Shown here: positions 1-10,197 of the stretch, in pieces | Layout of the letters: every line of letters begins with the position of its first letter | Position numbering within the stretch: position 1 is the first letter of the stretch | Assembly: GCA_938085105.1 (NCBI GenBank) | Contig: CALKGK010000044.1 | Span: 26,177 to 90,176, forward strand | DNA length: 64,000 nucleotides | Direction: 5' to 3' | DNA from: an uncultured Flavobacteriales bacterium | Lineage (GTDB): Bacteria > Bacteroidota > Bacteroidia > Flavobacteriales_D > Sanyastnellaceae | Made by a program: the position numbers and the translations under genes | Notes under the pieces: model-generated | The model's input: the letters and a program-made list of their open reading frames with translations, nothing else | The model's database searches: none | Told to the model about the DNA's origin: nothing

Positions 1-1
1 T

Positions 2-151
2 GACTCAACAATGACTAAATTCTTCGACATGAACGCATATTTATTAGGTGGAACAACAAAACTAGAGATGGGTTTCACCGCCGATGATGAATTGTTGTCC
101 GTCTGCAAAGTAAGTACATTCAATCCTTCAATTCCAAGTGTCAGGTGGTAA
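2..151 (+). CDS. C-terminal end of an unidentified protein (partial)
   Basis: A reading frame open from the left edge of the window runs 49 codons to a TAA at 149-151. The peptide ends in Val-Arg-Trp and has a mixed hydrophobic/polar composition. I do not recognise the family. An aromatic last residue would be compatible with an outer-membrane barrel, but the alternation expected of a terminal strand is not clear. Most of the gene lies outside the window, so even its reality as a gene is inferred only from the open frame and its position ahead of the miaB promoter. Confidence 0.4.
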   Translation, partial: DSTMTKFFDMNAYLLGGTTKLEMGFTADDELLSVCKVSTFNPSIPSVRW

Positions 152-198
152 TGACTTTGTAAATTCTTTTAAAGAATTTGTTTTTGTGGGGCTGTCAA

Positions 199-230
199 AT
201 TGTCACCTTGCTCGGATTTCGTTAGCTTTG
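199..230 (+). promoter_or_regulatory. Probable Bacteroidota-type promoter for the miaB operon
   Basis: TAGCTTTG at 223-230 matches the Bacteroidota -7 element TAnnTTTG. An ATTG at 199-202 lies 20 bases upstream, close to the usual -33 spacing. Transcription would start near 236, giving a leader of about 34 bases before the miaB ATG at 270. Confidence 0.5.
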
Positions 231-269
231 CACTCCTTGATTTCAATGGGGGATACTTATTAAATACAC

Positions 270-1712
270 ATGCTTCACGAAGGAAATAAAGTAATCGACG
301 AGTCAAGACAAGGAGAGGTAATCATGTCTCCAAAGGGCTCGAAGAAAAAAGGGAAGAAGCTTTTTCTAGAAAGCTATGGCTGCCAGATGAATTTTGCAGA
401 CAGTGAGATCGTGGTGTCCATTCTGGGCAAGGAAGGTTTTGAAACCACCCGAAGTTTGGAACAGGCAGATGTTGTTTTACTCAATACCTGTTCTATTCGC
501 GAGAATGCGGAACAAAAAGTGCGCAACCGTTTGGTTCATTTCAAAAACCTCAAGAAGAAAAAGCCGTCAATGGTGGTGGGTGTTTTGGGGTGTATGGCCG
601 AGCGTCTAAGAGAGCAACTTTTGGAAGAAGAGCACTTGGTAGATATGGTCGTTGGTCCGGATGCCTATCGGGATCTTCCCAAGCTAATTTCTGAGGTTCA
701 CGGCGGACAAAAAGCAGTGAATGTCTTGCTTTCAAGAGAAGAAACTTACGCGGAAATTAGTCCGGTTCGCTTGGATAGCAACGGAGTGAGTGCCTTCATC
801 TCCATCATGAGGGGGTGTGATAACATGTGTTCCTTTTGCGTAGTTCCCTTTACGCGAGGAAGAGAACGTTCTAGAGACCCAGAATCCATCGTTGCTGAGG
901 CACAAGATCTTTTTGATCGAGGATTTAGAGAAGTAACACTTTTGGGGCAAAATGTAGATTCGTACAAATGGAATTTGACCAACAAAGGCGAAGTGAAAGA
1001 TCCGGAAAAGGAAACCGTGAACTTTGCTCAATTGATCGAGAAAGTGGCCTTGGTAAACCCCGATTTGAGGGTTCGTTTCAGTACATCGCACCCCAAAGAC
1101 ATGACGGACGACGTGCTTCACACCATGGCGAAGTACGATAACCTCTGTAAGTACATTCACTTGCCTGTTCAATCAGGAAATTCCGATGTCTTGAAGCGAA
1201 TGAATCGCGGTTATACAAGAGAATGGTACATGAACCGCATTGACGCCATTCGCAGGATTTTGCCCGATTGTACCATTTCTACCGATATCATTACTGGTTT
1301 TTGTGGTGAAACGGAAGAACAGCATCAAGATACCCTTTCTTTAATGAAGGAGGTGTCTTATCAGATGTCATACATGTTCAAGTATTCTGAGCGACCAAGA
1401 ACTTTGGCGGAAAGAAAATATGAGGACGATGTGCCGGAGGAAGTGAAGAGCCGACGATTGGATGAAGTGATTGCCGTGCACTTGGAATGTGCGAAGGCGG
1501 GAACATCGGCCATGGTGGGGAATACCTACACGGTTCTGGTAGAAGGAGTATCGAAGAAGTCAGACAAACATCATTTTGGCCGCAACAGTCAAAACACCAT
1601 TGTCGTTTTTCCGAAGGGAGATAGTAAAATTGGGACTTACGTAAAAGTAAAGGCCTTGTCCAACACAGCGGTTACCCTTATTGGGGAGTTGCTTGAAACA
1701 GAAAGCGAATAA
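270..1712 (+). CDS. miaB: tRNA-2-methylthio-N6-dimethylallyladenosine synthase MiaB
   Basis: Radical-SAM methylthiotransferase that adds the 2-methylthio group to i6A37 of tRNAs reading UNN codons. The N-terminal UPF0004 domain carries the three cluster cysteines Cys38 (YGCQMN), Cys74 (NTCS) and Cys108 (GCMAE). The radical-SAM motif CxxxCxxC is at 183-190 (CDNMCSFC). A TRAM-like RNA-binding region forms the last 70 residues. Length 480 aa is normal. The ATG at 270 was chosen because the segment ViDESRQGE is typical of Bacteroidota MiaB N-termini; a second ATG at 324 is possible. It is followed after 2 bp by the sigma-54 activator, so the genes are very probably co-transcribed. Confidence 0.96.
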   Translation: MLHEGNKVIDESRQGEVIMSPKGSKKKGKKLFLESYGCQMNFADSEIVVSILGKEGFETTRSLEQADVVLLNTCSIRENAEQKVRNRLVHFKNLKKKKPSMVVGVLGCMAERLREQLLEEEHLVDMVVGPDAYRDLPKLISEVHGGQKAVNVLLSREETYAEISPVRLDSNGVSAFISIMRGCDNMCSFCVVPFTRGRERSRDPESIVAEAQDLFDRGFREVTLLGQNVDSYKWNLTNKGEVKDPEKETVNFAQLIEKVALVNPDLRVRFSTSHPKDMTDDVLHTMAKYDNLCKYIHLPVQSGNSDVLKRMNRGYTREWYMNRIDAIRRILPDCTISTDIITGFCGETEEQHQDTLSLMKEVSYQMSYMFKYSERPRTLAERKYEDDVPEEVKSRRLDEVIAVHLECAKAGTSAMVGNTYTVLVEGVSKKSDKHHFGRNSQNTIVVFPKGDSKIGTYVKVKALSNTAVTLIGELLETESE

Positions 1713-1714
1713 AT

Positions 1715-2971
1715 ATGGACGTACAAGCCATCAAACAACGCTTCGGCATTATCGGAAATTCCGCTTTGCTGAATCGAGCCATTGACGTGGCCATGCAAGT
1801 TGCCCCCACCGAAATCTCCGTTTTGATCAATGGAGAAAGTGGAACGGGAAAAGAAGTGATGCCCAAGATCATTCATCAATTGAGTGCAAGGAAGCACGGG
1901 AGTTACATTGCTGTTAACTGCGGTGCAATTCCTGAAGGTACCATTGACTCAGAGTTGTTTGGTCATGAAAAAGGAGCCTTTACAGGGGCACACGAATCGA
2001 GAAAGGGCTATTTTGAAGTGGCCAATGGCGGAACCATTTTTCTGGATGAAGTTGCTGAGCTTCCTCTTCAAACCCAAGTGCGTTTGTTGAGGGTACTTGA
2101 AACTGGAGAGTTCATTCGCGTGGGATCCTCTAAGGTGATCAAAACCGATGTGCGAGTCGTGGCTGCCACGAATGTACATTTTGGAGATGCCATTAAGAAC
2201 AACAAATTTCGGGAAGACCTCTTTTACCGATTAAATCAAGTGCCCATTTACATGCCCCCGCTTCGAGAACGCAGAGAAGATATTCACTTGCTGTTTCGCA
2301 AGTTTACCTATGATTTTTCTGAGAAATACCATGTTCCAGCTTTGGAATTGTCGGAAGATGCAGTGGATTTGTTGGAGAATTACCGTTGGCCGGGAAACAT
2401 TCGTCAGCTCAAAAACATCTCGGAGCAAATATCAGTCATCGAGCAAAATCGTTTCTTGGATGCCGATACGCTTCGTGCCTATTTACCTCATGCCGATGTG
2501 AGTCAGAGTCCAGCTTTGGTTAGTGATTCGGGCAATTCAGGGTCCAAAGGAGGAAGTGATTTTACAGAGCGAGAAATCTTGTACAAGGTTTTGTTCGACA
2601 TGAAAAATGACCTGAACGACTTGAAAGACCTTGTTTTGAAATTGATCCAGAACGACGGTCATCTCGACGCGAACGACAGCAACAGCGAGTTGCTTAAAAA
2701 GGTTTTTTACGACGATGGAGATGCGCCTAGCGAACGCTCAGGAGTGCTTCAATTGCCGGAAAGAACCAGTCATTCTAGTGGGAACAAAGCAGTTCATTTG
2801 AGCGAGGTGCATGAAGAAGTGGAGGAAACCTTATCGCTTCAGGACACCGAAAAGGAATTGATCCGCAAAGCTTTGCTTAAGCACAAGAACAAACGGAAAC
2901 ATGCCGCGAAGGAATTGGGCATTTCCGAACGAACCTTGTATCGAAAAATTAAAGAGTACAATCTGAAATGA
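1715..2971 (+). CDS. Sigma-54-dependent transcriptional activator without receiver domain
   Basis: AAA+ bacterial enhancer-binding protein. Walker A GESGTGKE is at residues 40-47, the sigma-54-contacting GAFTGA loop at 87-92, and Walker B near GGTIFLDE (about 109-116). A Fis-type helix-turn-helix occupies the last 35 residues (KHAAKELGISERTLYRKI). There is no N-terminal receiver or GAF domain: the AAA+ module begins almost at residue 1, so activity is not controlled by phosphorylation of this protein itself. A long, poorly conserved linker (about 265-375) separates AAA+ from the HTH. Its place between miaB and lptE is a gene order I know from Bacteroidota; the target genes are unknown. Confidence 0.92.
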   Translation: MDVQAIKQRFGIIGNSALLNRAIDVAMQVAPTEISVLINGESGTGKEVMPKIIHQLSARKHGSYIAVNCGAIPEGTIDSELFGHEKGAFTGAHESRKGYFEVANGGTIFLDEVAELPLQTQVRLLRVLETGEFIRVGSSKVIKTDVRVVAATNVHFGDAIKNNKFREDLFYRLNQVPIYMPPLRERREDIHLLFRKFTYDFSEKYHVPALELSEDAVDLLENYRWPGNIRQLKNISEQISVIEQNRFLDADTLRAYLPHADVSQSPALVSDSGNSGSKGGSDFTEREILYKVLFDMKNDLNDLKDLVLKLIQNDGHLDANDSNSELLKKVFYDDGDAPSERSGVLQLPERTSHSSGNKAVHLSEVHEEVEETLSLQDTEKELIRKALLKHKNKRKHAAKELGISERTLYRKIKEYNLK

Positions 2972-3005
2972 TCCGCGCGCGTTCAGTTCAAAAGAAATTT
3001 ATTCT

Positions 3006-3506
3006 ATGAAAATGAAGGTTTTGACATTTGTATTGTTGGTGCTTACCTGCTTGGGGTCTTGCGGAGTGTACAGTCCTTATGGAGCTCAGACTTCTGGGGC
3101 GAAAACCTTTTCTGTCGATTATTTCAAGCCGCAAACACCCTTGGCTAGTCCGGAAATGGCTCAAAACTTCACCGAAGCCCTCAAGGATTTGATCTTGCGT
3201 CAAAGCACTTTGAGCTTGGAAGAGAAGGATGGAGAATTACAGTATTCTGGAAGCATTACTGGCTATTCCGTGATGCCCGTTGGTGTGCAGGGGGATGAGG
3301 TAGCGAACGTCAACCGTTTGAGCATCACCATCAAGGTGCGTTATGTCAATACTTTAGAGAAAGGCTTGAGCTTTGACCGATCTTTCACCAAGTTTGCCGA
3401 CTACGATAGTTCTGAGGATTTGTTTTCAGTTGAAGCTTCTCTTTTGGACGATATTAATGATCAAATTACGCAAGATATTTTTAACTCGAGCTTAGGGAAT
3501 TGGTGA
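3006..3506 (+). CDS. lptE: LPS assembly lipoprotein LptE
   Basis: Small outer-membrane lipoprotein that plugs LptD and helps place LPS in the outer leaflet. The N-terminus is a lipoprotein signal (hydrophobic residues 5-17, lipobox LGSC with Cys19). The mature part has the LptE-type pattern: a short beta-strand start (KTFSVDYF), an amphipathic helix (MAQNFTEALKDLILRQ) and strands around GSITGYSV. Length 166 aa is normal for Bacteroidota. It lies 34 bp after the sigma-54 activator, and its TGA shares one base with the ATG of the next gene. The function rests on family pattern and gene order, since LptE is weakly conserved. Confidence 0.85.
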   Translation: MKMKVLTFVLLVLTCLGSCGVYSPYGAQTSGAKTFSVDYFKPQTPLASPEMAQNFTEALKDLILRQSTLSLEEKDGELQYSGSITGYSVMPVGVQGDEVANVNRLSITIKVRYVNTLEKGLSFDRSFTKFADYDSSEDLFSVEASLLDDINDQITQDIFNSSLGNW

Positions 3507-4630
3507 TGGATAAAGACCGCTTTTATACCTATTTAAAGGATGGGGTTCAAGGAACCTCGGAGGAGCAGGAAGACCTTCTGGCCATTCTCGAGCAATACCC
3601 TTATTTTCAAAGTGCGAGGGTGATGTTGAGCAAGTCGTTTTACCTTAGTGGTCACCATGAATTTGATCAAGTCTTGCAACAAGCGGCGATACACGTCGGG
3701 GACCGGTCGTATTTATTTCAAGAACACACCAAAGAATTGCTATCCAATACCATTGCACAAGTGGAAGCTGAAATGGAGGAGTTGCCTTTGGAGACCGAAA
3801 CACTTGAAGAAGAAGTGAATGCAGACCTTTCGGAACATGAAGAACCGAAAGAAGAACAAGGTATTGAACAAGGGAGTACTTTAAAGGAAGAGGCAGAGCA
3901 CAGCACCGACGCGGAGGAAGCCATCGAAGTGGAGGAGGATGATTCCCTTCAGCCCGAAGAAAAAGAAGACCACAATACCAAGGAAGACCGGAAGAAGTTC
4001 GATGAAATGAATGAGCTAGAGCAGGAAGTTTTGCTCGGAGCTTTGTCTAGCAGTATCTCCCAAGAATTGCGAGAGCATGAGGGAATTGAGGGAAATGAAT
4101 CTACAAAGGATGAACAAGAAATCAGCGAGCAAGTTGAGCCAGCATCCGTTCCCCTTTCAACATCATTGAAAACATCCATGGAAGAATCCGAAGAAGGATT
4201 GAGCTTGTTTGCTTCCTGGATTTATTCGAGAGCGAAAGAAATGCAATATGGTGAAGGAGTTCATGAAGTGAGTTCATCATCCGTTGGTGCAGCAAGTGAG
4301 GTAGAGGGAGGAGTTGAGGAGACGGAAGCAAGTACAAAGGCCGAAAGTTCTGAGCCACAATCCAAGGGAGATATTATTGACGCATTCATACGTAATGAGC
4401 CCAAAATCACCCCTCGGAGGGCCATGGACGTTGAACCGCCTGAAGTTGTTGCGAAAGCCTTAGTTCAGGACGAAGAATGGGTGACAGAGACCTTAGCTCA
4501 AGTCTACGCCAAGCAAGGAAACCTCGGAAAGGCCCGAAAAGCCTATAAATTACTAGCTTTGAAATATCCAGAAAAAAGCGTTTACTTTGCAAACCAAATT
4601 AAAAAGCTGGGTAACCAGTCGAACAAATAA
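3506..4630 (+). CDS. Acidic TPR-like protein of unknown function
   Basis: Start set at ATG 3506, which overlaps the lptE stop (TGATG); TTG 3500 upstream is less likely. The 374-aa protein has three parts: an N-terminal alpha-helical domain of about 85 residues (MDKDRFYTYLKDG...YLFQEHTKELL), a long highly Glu-rich low-complexity middle (about 90-310), and a C-terminal TPR-like helix pair (EEWVTETLAQVYAKQGNLGKARKAYKLLALKYP). No signal peptide is visible, so it is probably cytoplasmic. It is a regular member of the lptE-secG gene string in Bacteroidota, but I know of no assigned function. Confidence 0.85.
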   Translation: MDKDRFYTYLKDGVQGTSEEQEDLLAILEQYPYFQSARVMLSKSFYLSGHHEFDQVLQQAAIHVGDRSYLFQEHTKELLSNTIAQVEAEMEELPLETETLEEEVNADLSEHEEPKEEQGIEQGSTLKEEAEHSTDAEEAIEVEEDDSLQPEEKEDHNTKEDRKKFDEMNELEQEVLLGALSSSISQELREHEGIEGNESTKDEQEISEQVEPASVPLSTSLKTSMEESEEGLSLFASWIYSRAKEMQYGEGVHEVSSSSVGAASEVEGGVEETEASTKAESSEPQSKGDIIDAFIRNEPKITPRRAMDVEPPEVVAKALVQDEEWVTETLAQVYAKQGNLGKARKAYKLLALKYPEKSVYFANQIKKLGNQSNK

Positions 4631-4645
4631 GTAATTTCATCGAAG

Positions 4646-4966
4646 ATGGGCATTTTTTTAACCGTAGTTATTTTGTTGGTATGCTTGCTATTGGCAGCCG
4701 TAATATTGGTGCAAAACCCTAAAGGTGGTGGACTTGCCACTGGATTCCAAGGGGCTTCCCAATTTGGAGGTGTTCAGAAAACCAATGATTTCCTCGAGAA
4801 GTCAACTTGGTATTTAGTAATTGCTTTGTTCGTGCTTTGTCTTTTCTCAGCCAGCGTAATGTCTGGAAGCGGAGAAATCGAAGGACAGTATCAAGAAGAT
4901 ACGAGCATTACCACCCCTGCCATCCAAGATGGAGGAGGTTTGGATACAGAGGCTCCTGTAGAATAA
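4646..4966 (+). CDS. secG: Protein-export membrane protein SecG
   Basis: Third subunit of the SecYEG translocon. Two membrane segments (about residues 3-23 and 55-73) flank the conserved cytoplasmic loop LVQNPKGGGLATGFQGASQF, the SecG hallmark. The tail is acidic and variable. Length 106 aa is typical. It lies 15 bp after the TPR-like gene and is followed by a strong terminator at 4988-5023, so it closes the miaB operon. Confidence 0.95.
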   Translation: MGIFLTVVILLVCLLLAAVILVQNPKGGGLATGFQGASQFGGVQKTNDFLEKSTWYLVIALFVLCLFSASVMSGSGEIEGQYQEDTSITTPAIQDGGGLDTEAPVE

Positions 4967-4987
4967 AGATATTTCACCCATTATATC

Positions 4988-5023
4988 AATGTCAGTATGT
5001 CATCACATGCTGACATTTTTTTT
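4988..5023 (+). terminator. Rho-independent terminator after secG
   Basis: AATGTCAG (4988-4995) pairs with CTGACATT (5010-5017); inside it ATGT pairs with ACAT, with one unpaired base on each side. An eight-base T run follows (5016-5023). It separates the miaB-secG operon from groESL. Confidence 0.85.
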
Positions 5024-5094
5024 GCCCATAACTGAAGTATTGTCGGGTTACGGTGCTTAAAAAGCGGATGGCACAAAATATGAGAATGGGCGGA

Positions 5095-5109
5095 CAGGTA
5101 AATAACCTG
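5095..5109. promoter_or_regulatory. Small inverted repeat upstream of groES
   Basis: CAGGT and ACCTG separated by five bases (AAATA), 28 bp before the groES start. It could be an operator or a leader hairpin. The standard CIRCE operator of HrcA (TTAGCACTC-N9-GAGTGCTAA) is not present in the 5024-5136 interval, and no clear TAnnTTTG element is visible there either. Confidence 0.25.
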
Positions 5110-5136
5110 CATTATTAACTCTAAAATTGTAAACCA

Positions 5137-5412
5137 ATGTCAGTAAACGTAAAGCCCTTGGCAGACCGTGTTCTTGTAGAGCCTGCTCCTGCAGAAGAAA
5201 CCACAGCTAGCGGGATCATTATTCCAGATTCAGCGAAAGAAAAACCACAACGCGGTAAGGTGATCGCAGTTGGAACAGGCAAGCCTGATGAGCCATTGAC
5301 GGTAAAAGTTGGTGATACCATTTTGTATGGCAAATACTCAGGAACTGAGTTGAACCTTGAAGGTACCGATTACCTCATCATGCGCGAGTCTGATATCTTC
5401 GCCATTGTTTAA
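5137..5412 (+). CDS. groES: Co-chaperonin GroES
   Basis: 10-kDa lid of the GroEL chamber. The 91-aa protein has all family landmarks: [12 protein letters not shown] at the N-terminus, the mobile loop [22 protein letters not shown] that docks on GroEL, and the C-terminal [12 protein letters not shown]. It is 33 bp upstream of groEL and certainly co-transcribed with it. Confidence 0.98.
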   Translation: MSVNVKPLADRVLVEPAPAEETTASGIIIPDSAKEKPQRGKVIAVGTGKPDEPLTVKVGDTILYGKYSGTELNLEGTDYLIMRESDIFAIV

Positions 5413-5424
5413 TTTTCTCATTAA

Positions 5425-7083
<1,659 letters not shown>

Positions 7084-7126
7084 GAAAGAATCGTTGAAGC
7101 TGAGAAAGCTCACGAAGAAGATAAAA

Positions 7127-7162
7127 TGGCCGCTTTGATTTGATCAGAGCGGCTATTTTTTT
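7127..7162 (+). terminator. Terminator after groEL, overlapping the gldA 3' end
   Basis: A 12-bp stem with two wobble pairs (7127-7138 with 7144-7155) and a five-base loop is followed by seven T. The right arm contains the gldA stop codon (7153-7155, minus strand). It ends the groESL transcript and may slow minus-strand transcription at the gldA end. Confidence 0.85.
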
Positions 7163-8064
7163 GTCAGTGTTTTGAAAACATCTTCCATATTCATCGCTTC
7201 TTTTTGCAAACCAAGCACACTTCGATCGTTCTTCACGGCCCAATCAAAAATCGCTTGTCGGATATCGGTTCCTCCTTCAGAAATGAAAAGATAAGTATGA
7301 TTCCCTTTCGCTTCCAAGGACTTCACTCCTGGAATTTGTTTTAAGCTCTCCTCGTTACAAGCTTCGTTGAATTCTACACTTACAGCGTCACGTTGTTTTT
7401 GCTGGAGGTTTCTTAAATCGGCGACCGGGGCATCTGCCACAATATCACCGCGATTTATGATGATTGCTCGATTACAAAGTGCTTCAACCTCTTGCATGAT
7501 GTGGGTGCTTAGCATCACGGTTTTACTTTGCCCAATTTCCTGGATCAACTGACGAATTTCTACCAATTGATTGGGGTCAAGACCAGAAGTAGGTTCATCA
7601 AGAATAAGTACCTCAGGGTCGTGAATCATCGCTTGGGCAAGCCCGACACGCTGTCTATAACCTTTCGAAAGTTCCTCAATTTTCTTGTGTTGTTCCAAGC
7701 CGAGTCCCACACGTTCAATCATCTCGTCTACGCGTTGAGTAGCATTGGGAAGTTGGTACAATTGGGCAACAAAGAGCAGGTATTCTTTTACCCACATGTC
7801 CAAATACAAGGGGTTGTGTTCCGGTAAATAACCTACCTTTTTTTTCACCTCTAAGGGCGATTCCATCACGTCCAAACCACAAACTTCCACCTTTCCTTGA
7901 GTGGGAGGAATGAAGCAAGTGATGATTTTCATCATCGTTGTTTTACCAGCGCCATTGGGTCCGAGAAAACCAATGATCTCTCCTTTTGAAATGGAGAAAT
8001 CCACCTGGTTTAGGGCTTTTTGCTCTCCGTAGAGCTTGCTTAAATTCTGAACAATTATGGACAT
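7153..8064 (-). CDS. gldA: Gliding-motility-type ABC transporter ATP-binding protein GldA
   Basis: ATPase of an ABC transporter of the GldA family, linked in flavobacteria to gliding together with GldF/GldG permease subunits. Walker A GPNGAGKTT is at 35-43, the signature LSKGYRQRVGLAQAM near 140-154 and Walker B VLILDEPTSGLDP near 161-173. The C-terminal 80 residues form the extra domain seen in this subfamily. Length 303 aa is typical. No gldF or gldG lies beside it, as is common in Bacteroidota. It is divergent from rsgA, with a minus-strand -7 element at 8081-8088. Confidence 0.9.
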   Translation of the reverse strand: MSIIVQNLSKLYGEQKALNQVDFSISKGEIIGFLGPNGAGKTTMMKIITCFIPPTQGKVEVCGLDVMESPLEVKKKVGYLPEHNPLYLDMWVKEYLLFVAQLYQLPNATQRVDEMIERVGLGLEQHKKIEELSKGYRQRVGLAQAMIHDPEVLILDEPTSGLDPNQLVEIRQLIQEIGQSKTVMLSTHIMQEVEALCNRAIIINRGDIVADAPVADLRNLQQKQRDAVSVEFNEACNEESLKQIPGVKSLEAKGNHTYLFISEGGTDIRQAIFDWAVKNDRSVLGLQKEAMNMEDVFKTLTKK

Positions 8065-8080
8065 GAGTGCTGATTTTCCT

Positions 8081-8088
8081 CAAAAATA
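8081..8088 (-). promoter_or_regulatory. Probable -7 element for gldA
   Basis: CAAAAATA on the plus strand is TATTTTTG on the minus strand, matching TAnnTTTG. It is 16 bases upstream of the gldA start codon, which implies a very short leader. No clear -33 element was found at the usual distance. Confidence 0.4.
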
Positions 8089-8140
8089 GGAAAGACTGAA
8101 TGAAAGACCTGCTTTAAAGTCGCAATTCAATGCTCATTCA

Positions 8141-8148
8141 TACCTTTG
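8141..8148 (+). promoter_or_regulatory. Probable -7 element for rsgA, implying a leaderless message
   Basis: TACCTTTG matches the Bacteroidota -7 element exactly and is the same form as the rRNA promoters at the right end of the window. It ends only six bases before the rsgA ATG at 8155, so transcription would begin at or next to the start codon. Confidence 0.5.
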
Positions 8149-8154
8149 TAAGGC

Positions 8155-9093
8155 ATGGATATGGAAACAGAAAATGGATTAGTGATCAAGTCAACGGGGT
8201 CTTGGTATGACGTTCTACGAGAAGATGGCAGCTTGGTGTCTTGTCAAATCAAAGGCAAGTTTCGTTTGAAGGGCCTCAAAACCACCAACCCAATTTCGGT
8301 AGGTGACCGGGTTCAATTCATTTTGAATGAAGACAAAACCGGGGTGATTACTCACATCGAGGAGCGCAAGAACTACATTGTTCGGAAATCGGTGAACTTG
8401 AGCAAGCAAATGCACATTGTTGCAAGCAATGTGGATACCGCTTATTTACTCGTGACACTGAGTGAGCCGAGAACATCCATGGGCTTCATTGACCGTTTTT
8501 TGGTTTCCGCCGAGGCTTATCATATTCCTGTTGTGTTGCTCTTTAACAAGGCTGACATGTATGATGATGAAGAGCTGGATCTGATGGGCTACTACATGGA
8601 ATTGTATCAAGCCATCGGTTACCCTTGTCAAGCCATATCCGCCCTCGAAGGCGACGGAGTAGAGCACGTTCAGAAGCACATGAAGGGAAAGATCAGCATG
8701 GTATCTGGTCATTCAGGAGCGGGGAAATCTACTTTGATCAATCGATTGATTCCTGGAGTAGATATTCGAACATCGGAGGTCTCTGAATCGCACGGGAAGG
8801 GAAGGCACACCACCACCTTTGCTGAAATGCATGCCTTGCCTGAAGGAGGTTTTATCATTGATACTCCAGGGATAAAGGGCTTTGGTTTGGTGGATATTCC
8901 AAAAAACGATTTGCATCATTATTTTCCAGAAATGTTTGAGCGCTTGCCCGGTTGTCGATTCCACAATTGTTTACATTTGAATGAGCCCGGTTGTGCTGTA
9001 AAAGCCGCCGTTGAATCAGGAGAAGTGAATGCAGAACGCTACCACAACTACCTCATGATGTATGAGGATGACGAAACGGCATCTTACAGGTGA
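8155..9093 (+). CDS. rsgA: Ribosome small-subunit-dependent GTPase RsgA
   Basis: Circularly permuted GTPase that acts in late maturation of the 30S subunit. An N-terminal OB-fold (about 8-75) precedes the GTPase motifs in permuted order: NKAD (G4) at 131-134, GHSGAGKST (G1) at 185-193, and DTPG (G3) at 236-239. The C-terminal zinc site is Cys267, Cys272, His274 and Cys280. Length 312 aa is normal. ATG 8155 is used, but ATG 8161 gives an equally good N-terminus. The 3' end overlaps the convergent cysQ gene by 10 bp. Confidence 0.96.
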   Translation: MDMETENGLVIKSTGSWYDVLREDGSLVSCQIKGKFRLKGLKTTNPISVGDRVQFILNEDKTGVITHIEERKNYIVRKSVNLSKQMHIVASNVDTAYLLVTLSEPRTSMGFIDRFLVSAEAYHIPVVLLFNKADMYDDEELDLMGYYMELYQAIGYPCQAISALEGDGVEHVQKHMKGKISMVSGHSGAGKSTLINRLIPGVDIRTSEVSESHGKGRHTTTFAEMHALPEGGFIIDTPGIKGFGLVDIPKNDLHHYFPEMFERLPGCRFHNCLHLNEPGCAVKAAVESGEVNAERYHNYLMMYEDDETASYR

Positions 9094-9890
9094 TACTCAT
9101 TCTTTCCTGCAATGAAGGGAGGGTTGTATAGACTCTCTCTATTGTACAGCAAAGGAGCATTGGTTTCTAAGCTGATGATGTCTTGGTCTGAAGCCAGAAG
9201 TAAAGCGTGTCCGGCAGCCGTATCCCATTCCATGCAAGGGCTGAAGCGAGGGTAGAGATGGGCTTTTTGCTGCGCCAGTGCCATGAATTTTGTGCTGCTT
9301 CCTGCTCTTTTGATTTTCACATCACCGTGTTTTTGTTCCAACATAGAGAGGTAGTGCTTTGTTTTTGAGTTCAAATGAGCTCGAGACACTAGAGCGGTGA
9401 ATTCTTGTGGCAAAGCGTGAACTTCAGAGCGGTGTTTGGGGTCAAAAATAGCGTTGGGTTCGAGAAATGCTTTGGAGTGAAATAGTCCAGTAACCTTTCC
9501 TCCCCACATGATCTCTTTGGTTTCGGGGAGTGCGATGACTCCGATGACTGGTCGCTGATTTTCGATCAGAGCAATGTTGACCGTGTATTCTTTGGATCCG
9601 CGCACAAATTCCTTGGTCCCGTCAAGTGGGTCAATGCTCCAATAGCGATCCCAATGTTTCCGCTGTTCGAAGTTCGGAAGAACTCCCTCTTCGCTCAGGA
9701 GGGGGAGTCCGACGGGAGTCAGGGCCTCACTGATGGCTTGATGTGCTGCTAAATCAGCCTCTGTAACAGGGGAAGCATCGGATTTATAGTTGGTTTGATA
9801 TCCTTTTGATTTTACAGAAGTTATCGCTGTAGCTGCATTTTGGGCAGCACAAACGGCCTTTTCCAGAAGCTTAAAGTAATCGGTTTCCAT
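9084..9890 (-). CDS. cysQ: 3'(2'),5'-bisphosphate nucleotidase CysQ
   Basis: Inositol-monophosphatase-fold enzyme that hydrolyses PAP (or PAPS) to AMP and phosphate, recycling the by-product of sulfate assimilation. The metal-binding motifs are seen: SEEG (about 73-76), DPLDGTKEF (about 92-100), and EWDTAAGHALL near residue 215. Length 268 aa is normal. It converges on rsgA with a 10-bp overlap at 9084-9093. No sulfate assimilation genes lie nearby. Confidence 0.92.
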   Translation of the reverse strand: METDYFKLLEKAVCAAQNAATAITSVKSKGYQTNYKSDASPVTEADLAAHQAISEALTPVGLPLLSEEGVLPNFEQRKHWDRYWSIDPLDGTKEFVRGSKEYTVNIALIENQRPVIGVIALPETKEIMWGGKVTGLFHSKAFLEPNAIFDPKHRSEVHALPQEFTALVSRAHLNSKTKHYLSMLEQKHGDVKIKRAGSSTKFMALAQQKAHLYPRFSPCMEWDTAAGHALLLASDQDIISLETNAPLLYNRESLYNPPFIAGKNEYHL

Positions 9891-10023
9891 GCCGTGAAGT
9901 TACATGGATTTCTAAAAGGATGTGTCTGTAGCATACATTAAGGAGAAAATCGAGGGTTTGATCTTCATGGATGGACGAAAGCACATCAAGCCAAAAAAAG
10001 GAGTGGCACTTTTATGGAATATG

Positions 10024-10031
10024 TATATTTG
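10024..10031 (+). promoter_or_regulatory. Probable -7 element of the riboswitch leader
   Basis: TATATTTG matches TAnnTTTG. Transcription would start near 10036, about ten bases before the first conserved riboswitch positions. Confidence 0.5.
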
Positions 10032-10045
10032 CACCATCTCAAAAT

Positions 10046-10135
10046 ACAGGGGTGCCTATCTGGAAAAACGTTTCCTACCGGGCTGAGATCATACCCTTCG
10101 AACCTGACCGGGTAATTCCGGGTAGGAAGTGGGTT
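10046..10135 (+). ncRNA. TPP riboswitch (THI element)
   Basis: The conserved core of the thiamine-pyrophosphate aptamer is present in order: GGGGTGCC (10049-10056), CTGAGATCATACCC (10083-10096), GAACCTGA (10100-10107), and GGGTAATTCCGGGTAGGAAG (about 10110-10129). It sits 60-150 bases upstream of the TonB-dependent receptor. In this family binding of TPP lowers expression of the downstream gene, here probably by the hairpin at 10133-10179. Confidence 0.95.
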
Positions 10136-10179
10136 AAATAAACCGAGCATTGGCTTCCCCTGCCGTGCTGTTATTTAAC
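10133..10179 (+). promoter_or_regulatory. Inverted repeat in the riboswitch expression platform
   Basis: GTTAAATAA (10133-10141) is perfectly complementary to TTATTTAAC (10171-10179). A second, bulged stem lies inside (GCATtGGC with GCCGTGC, around 10147-10168). The structure begins at the last aptamer bases and ends 18 bases before the ATG, where it could hide the start region or act as a weak terminator. There is no T run after it, so control of translation is the simpler reading. Confidence 0.5.
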
Positions 10180-10197
10180 ATTATCTAAATTATTTTT

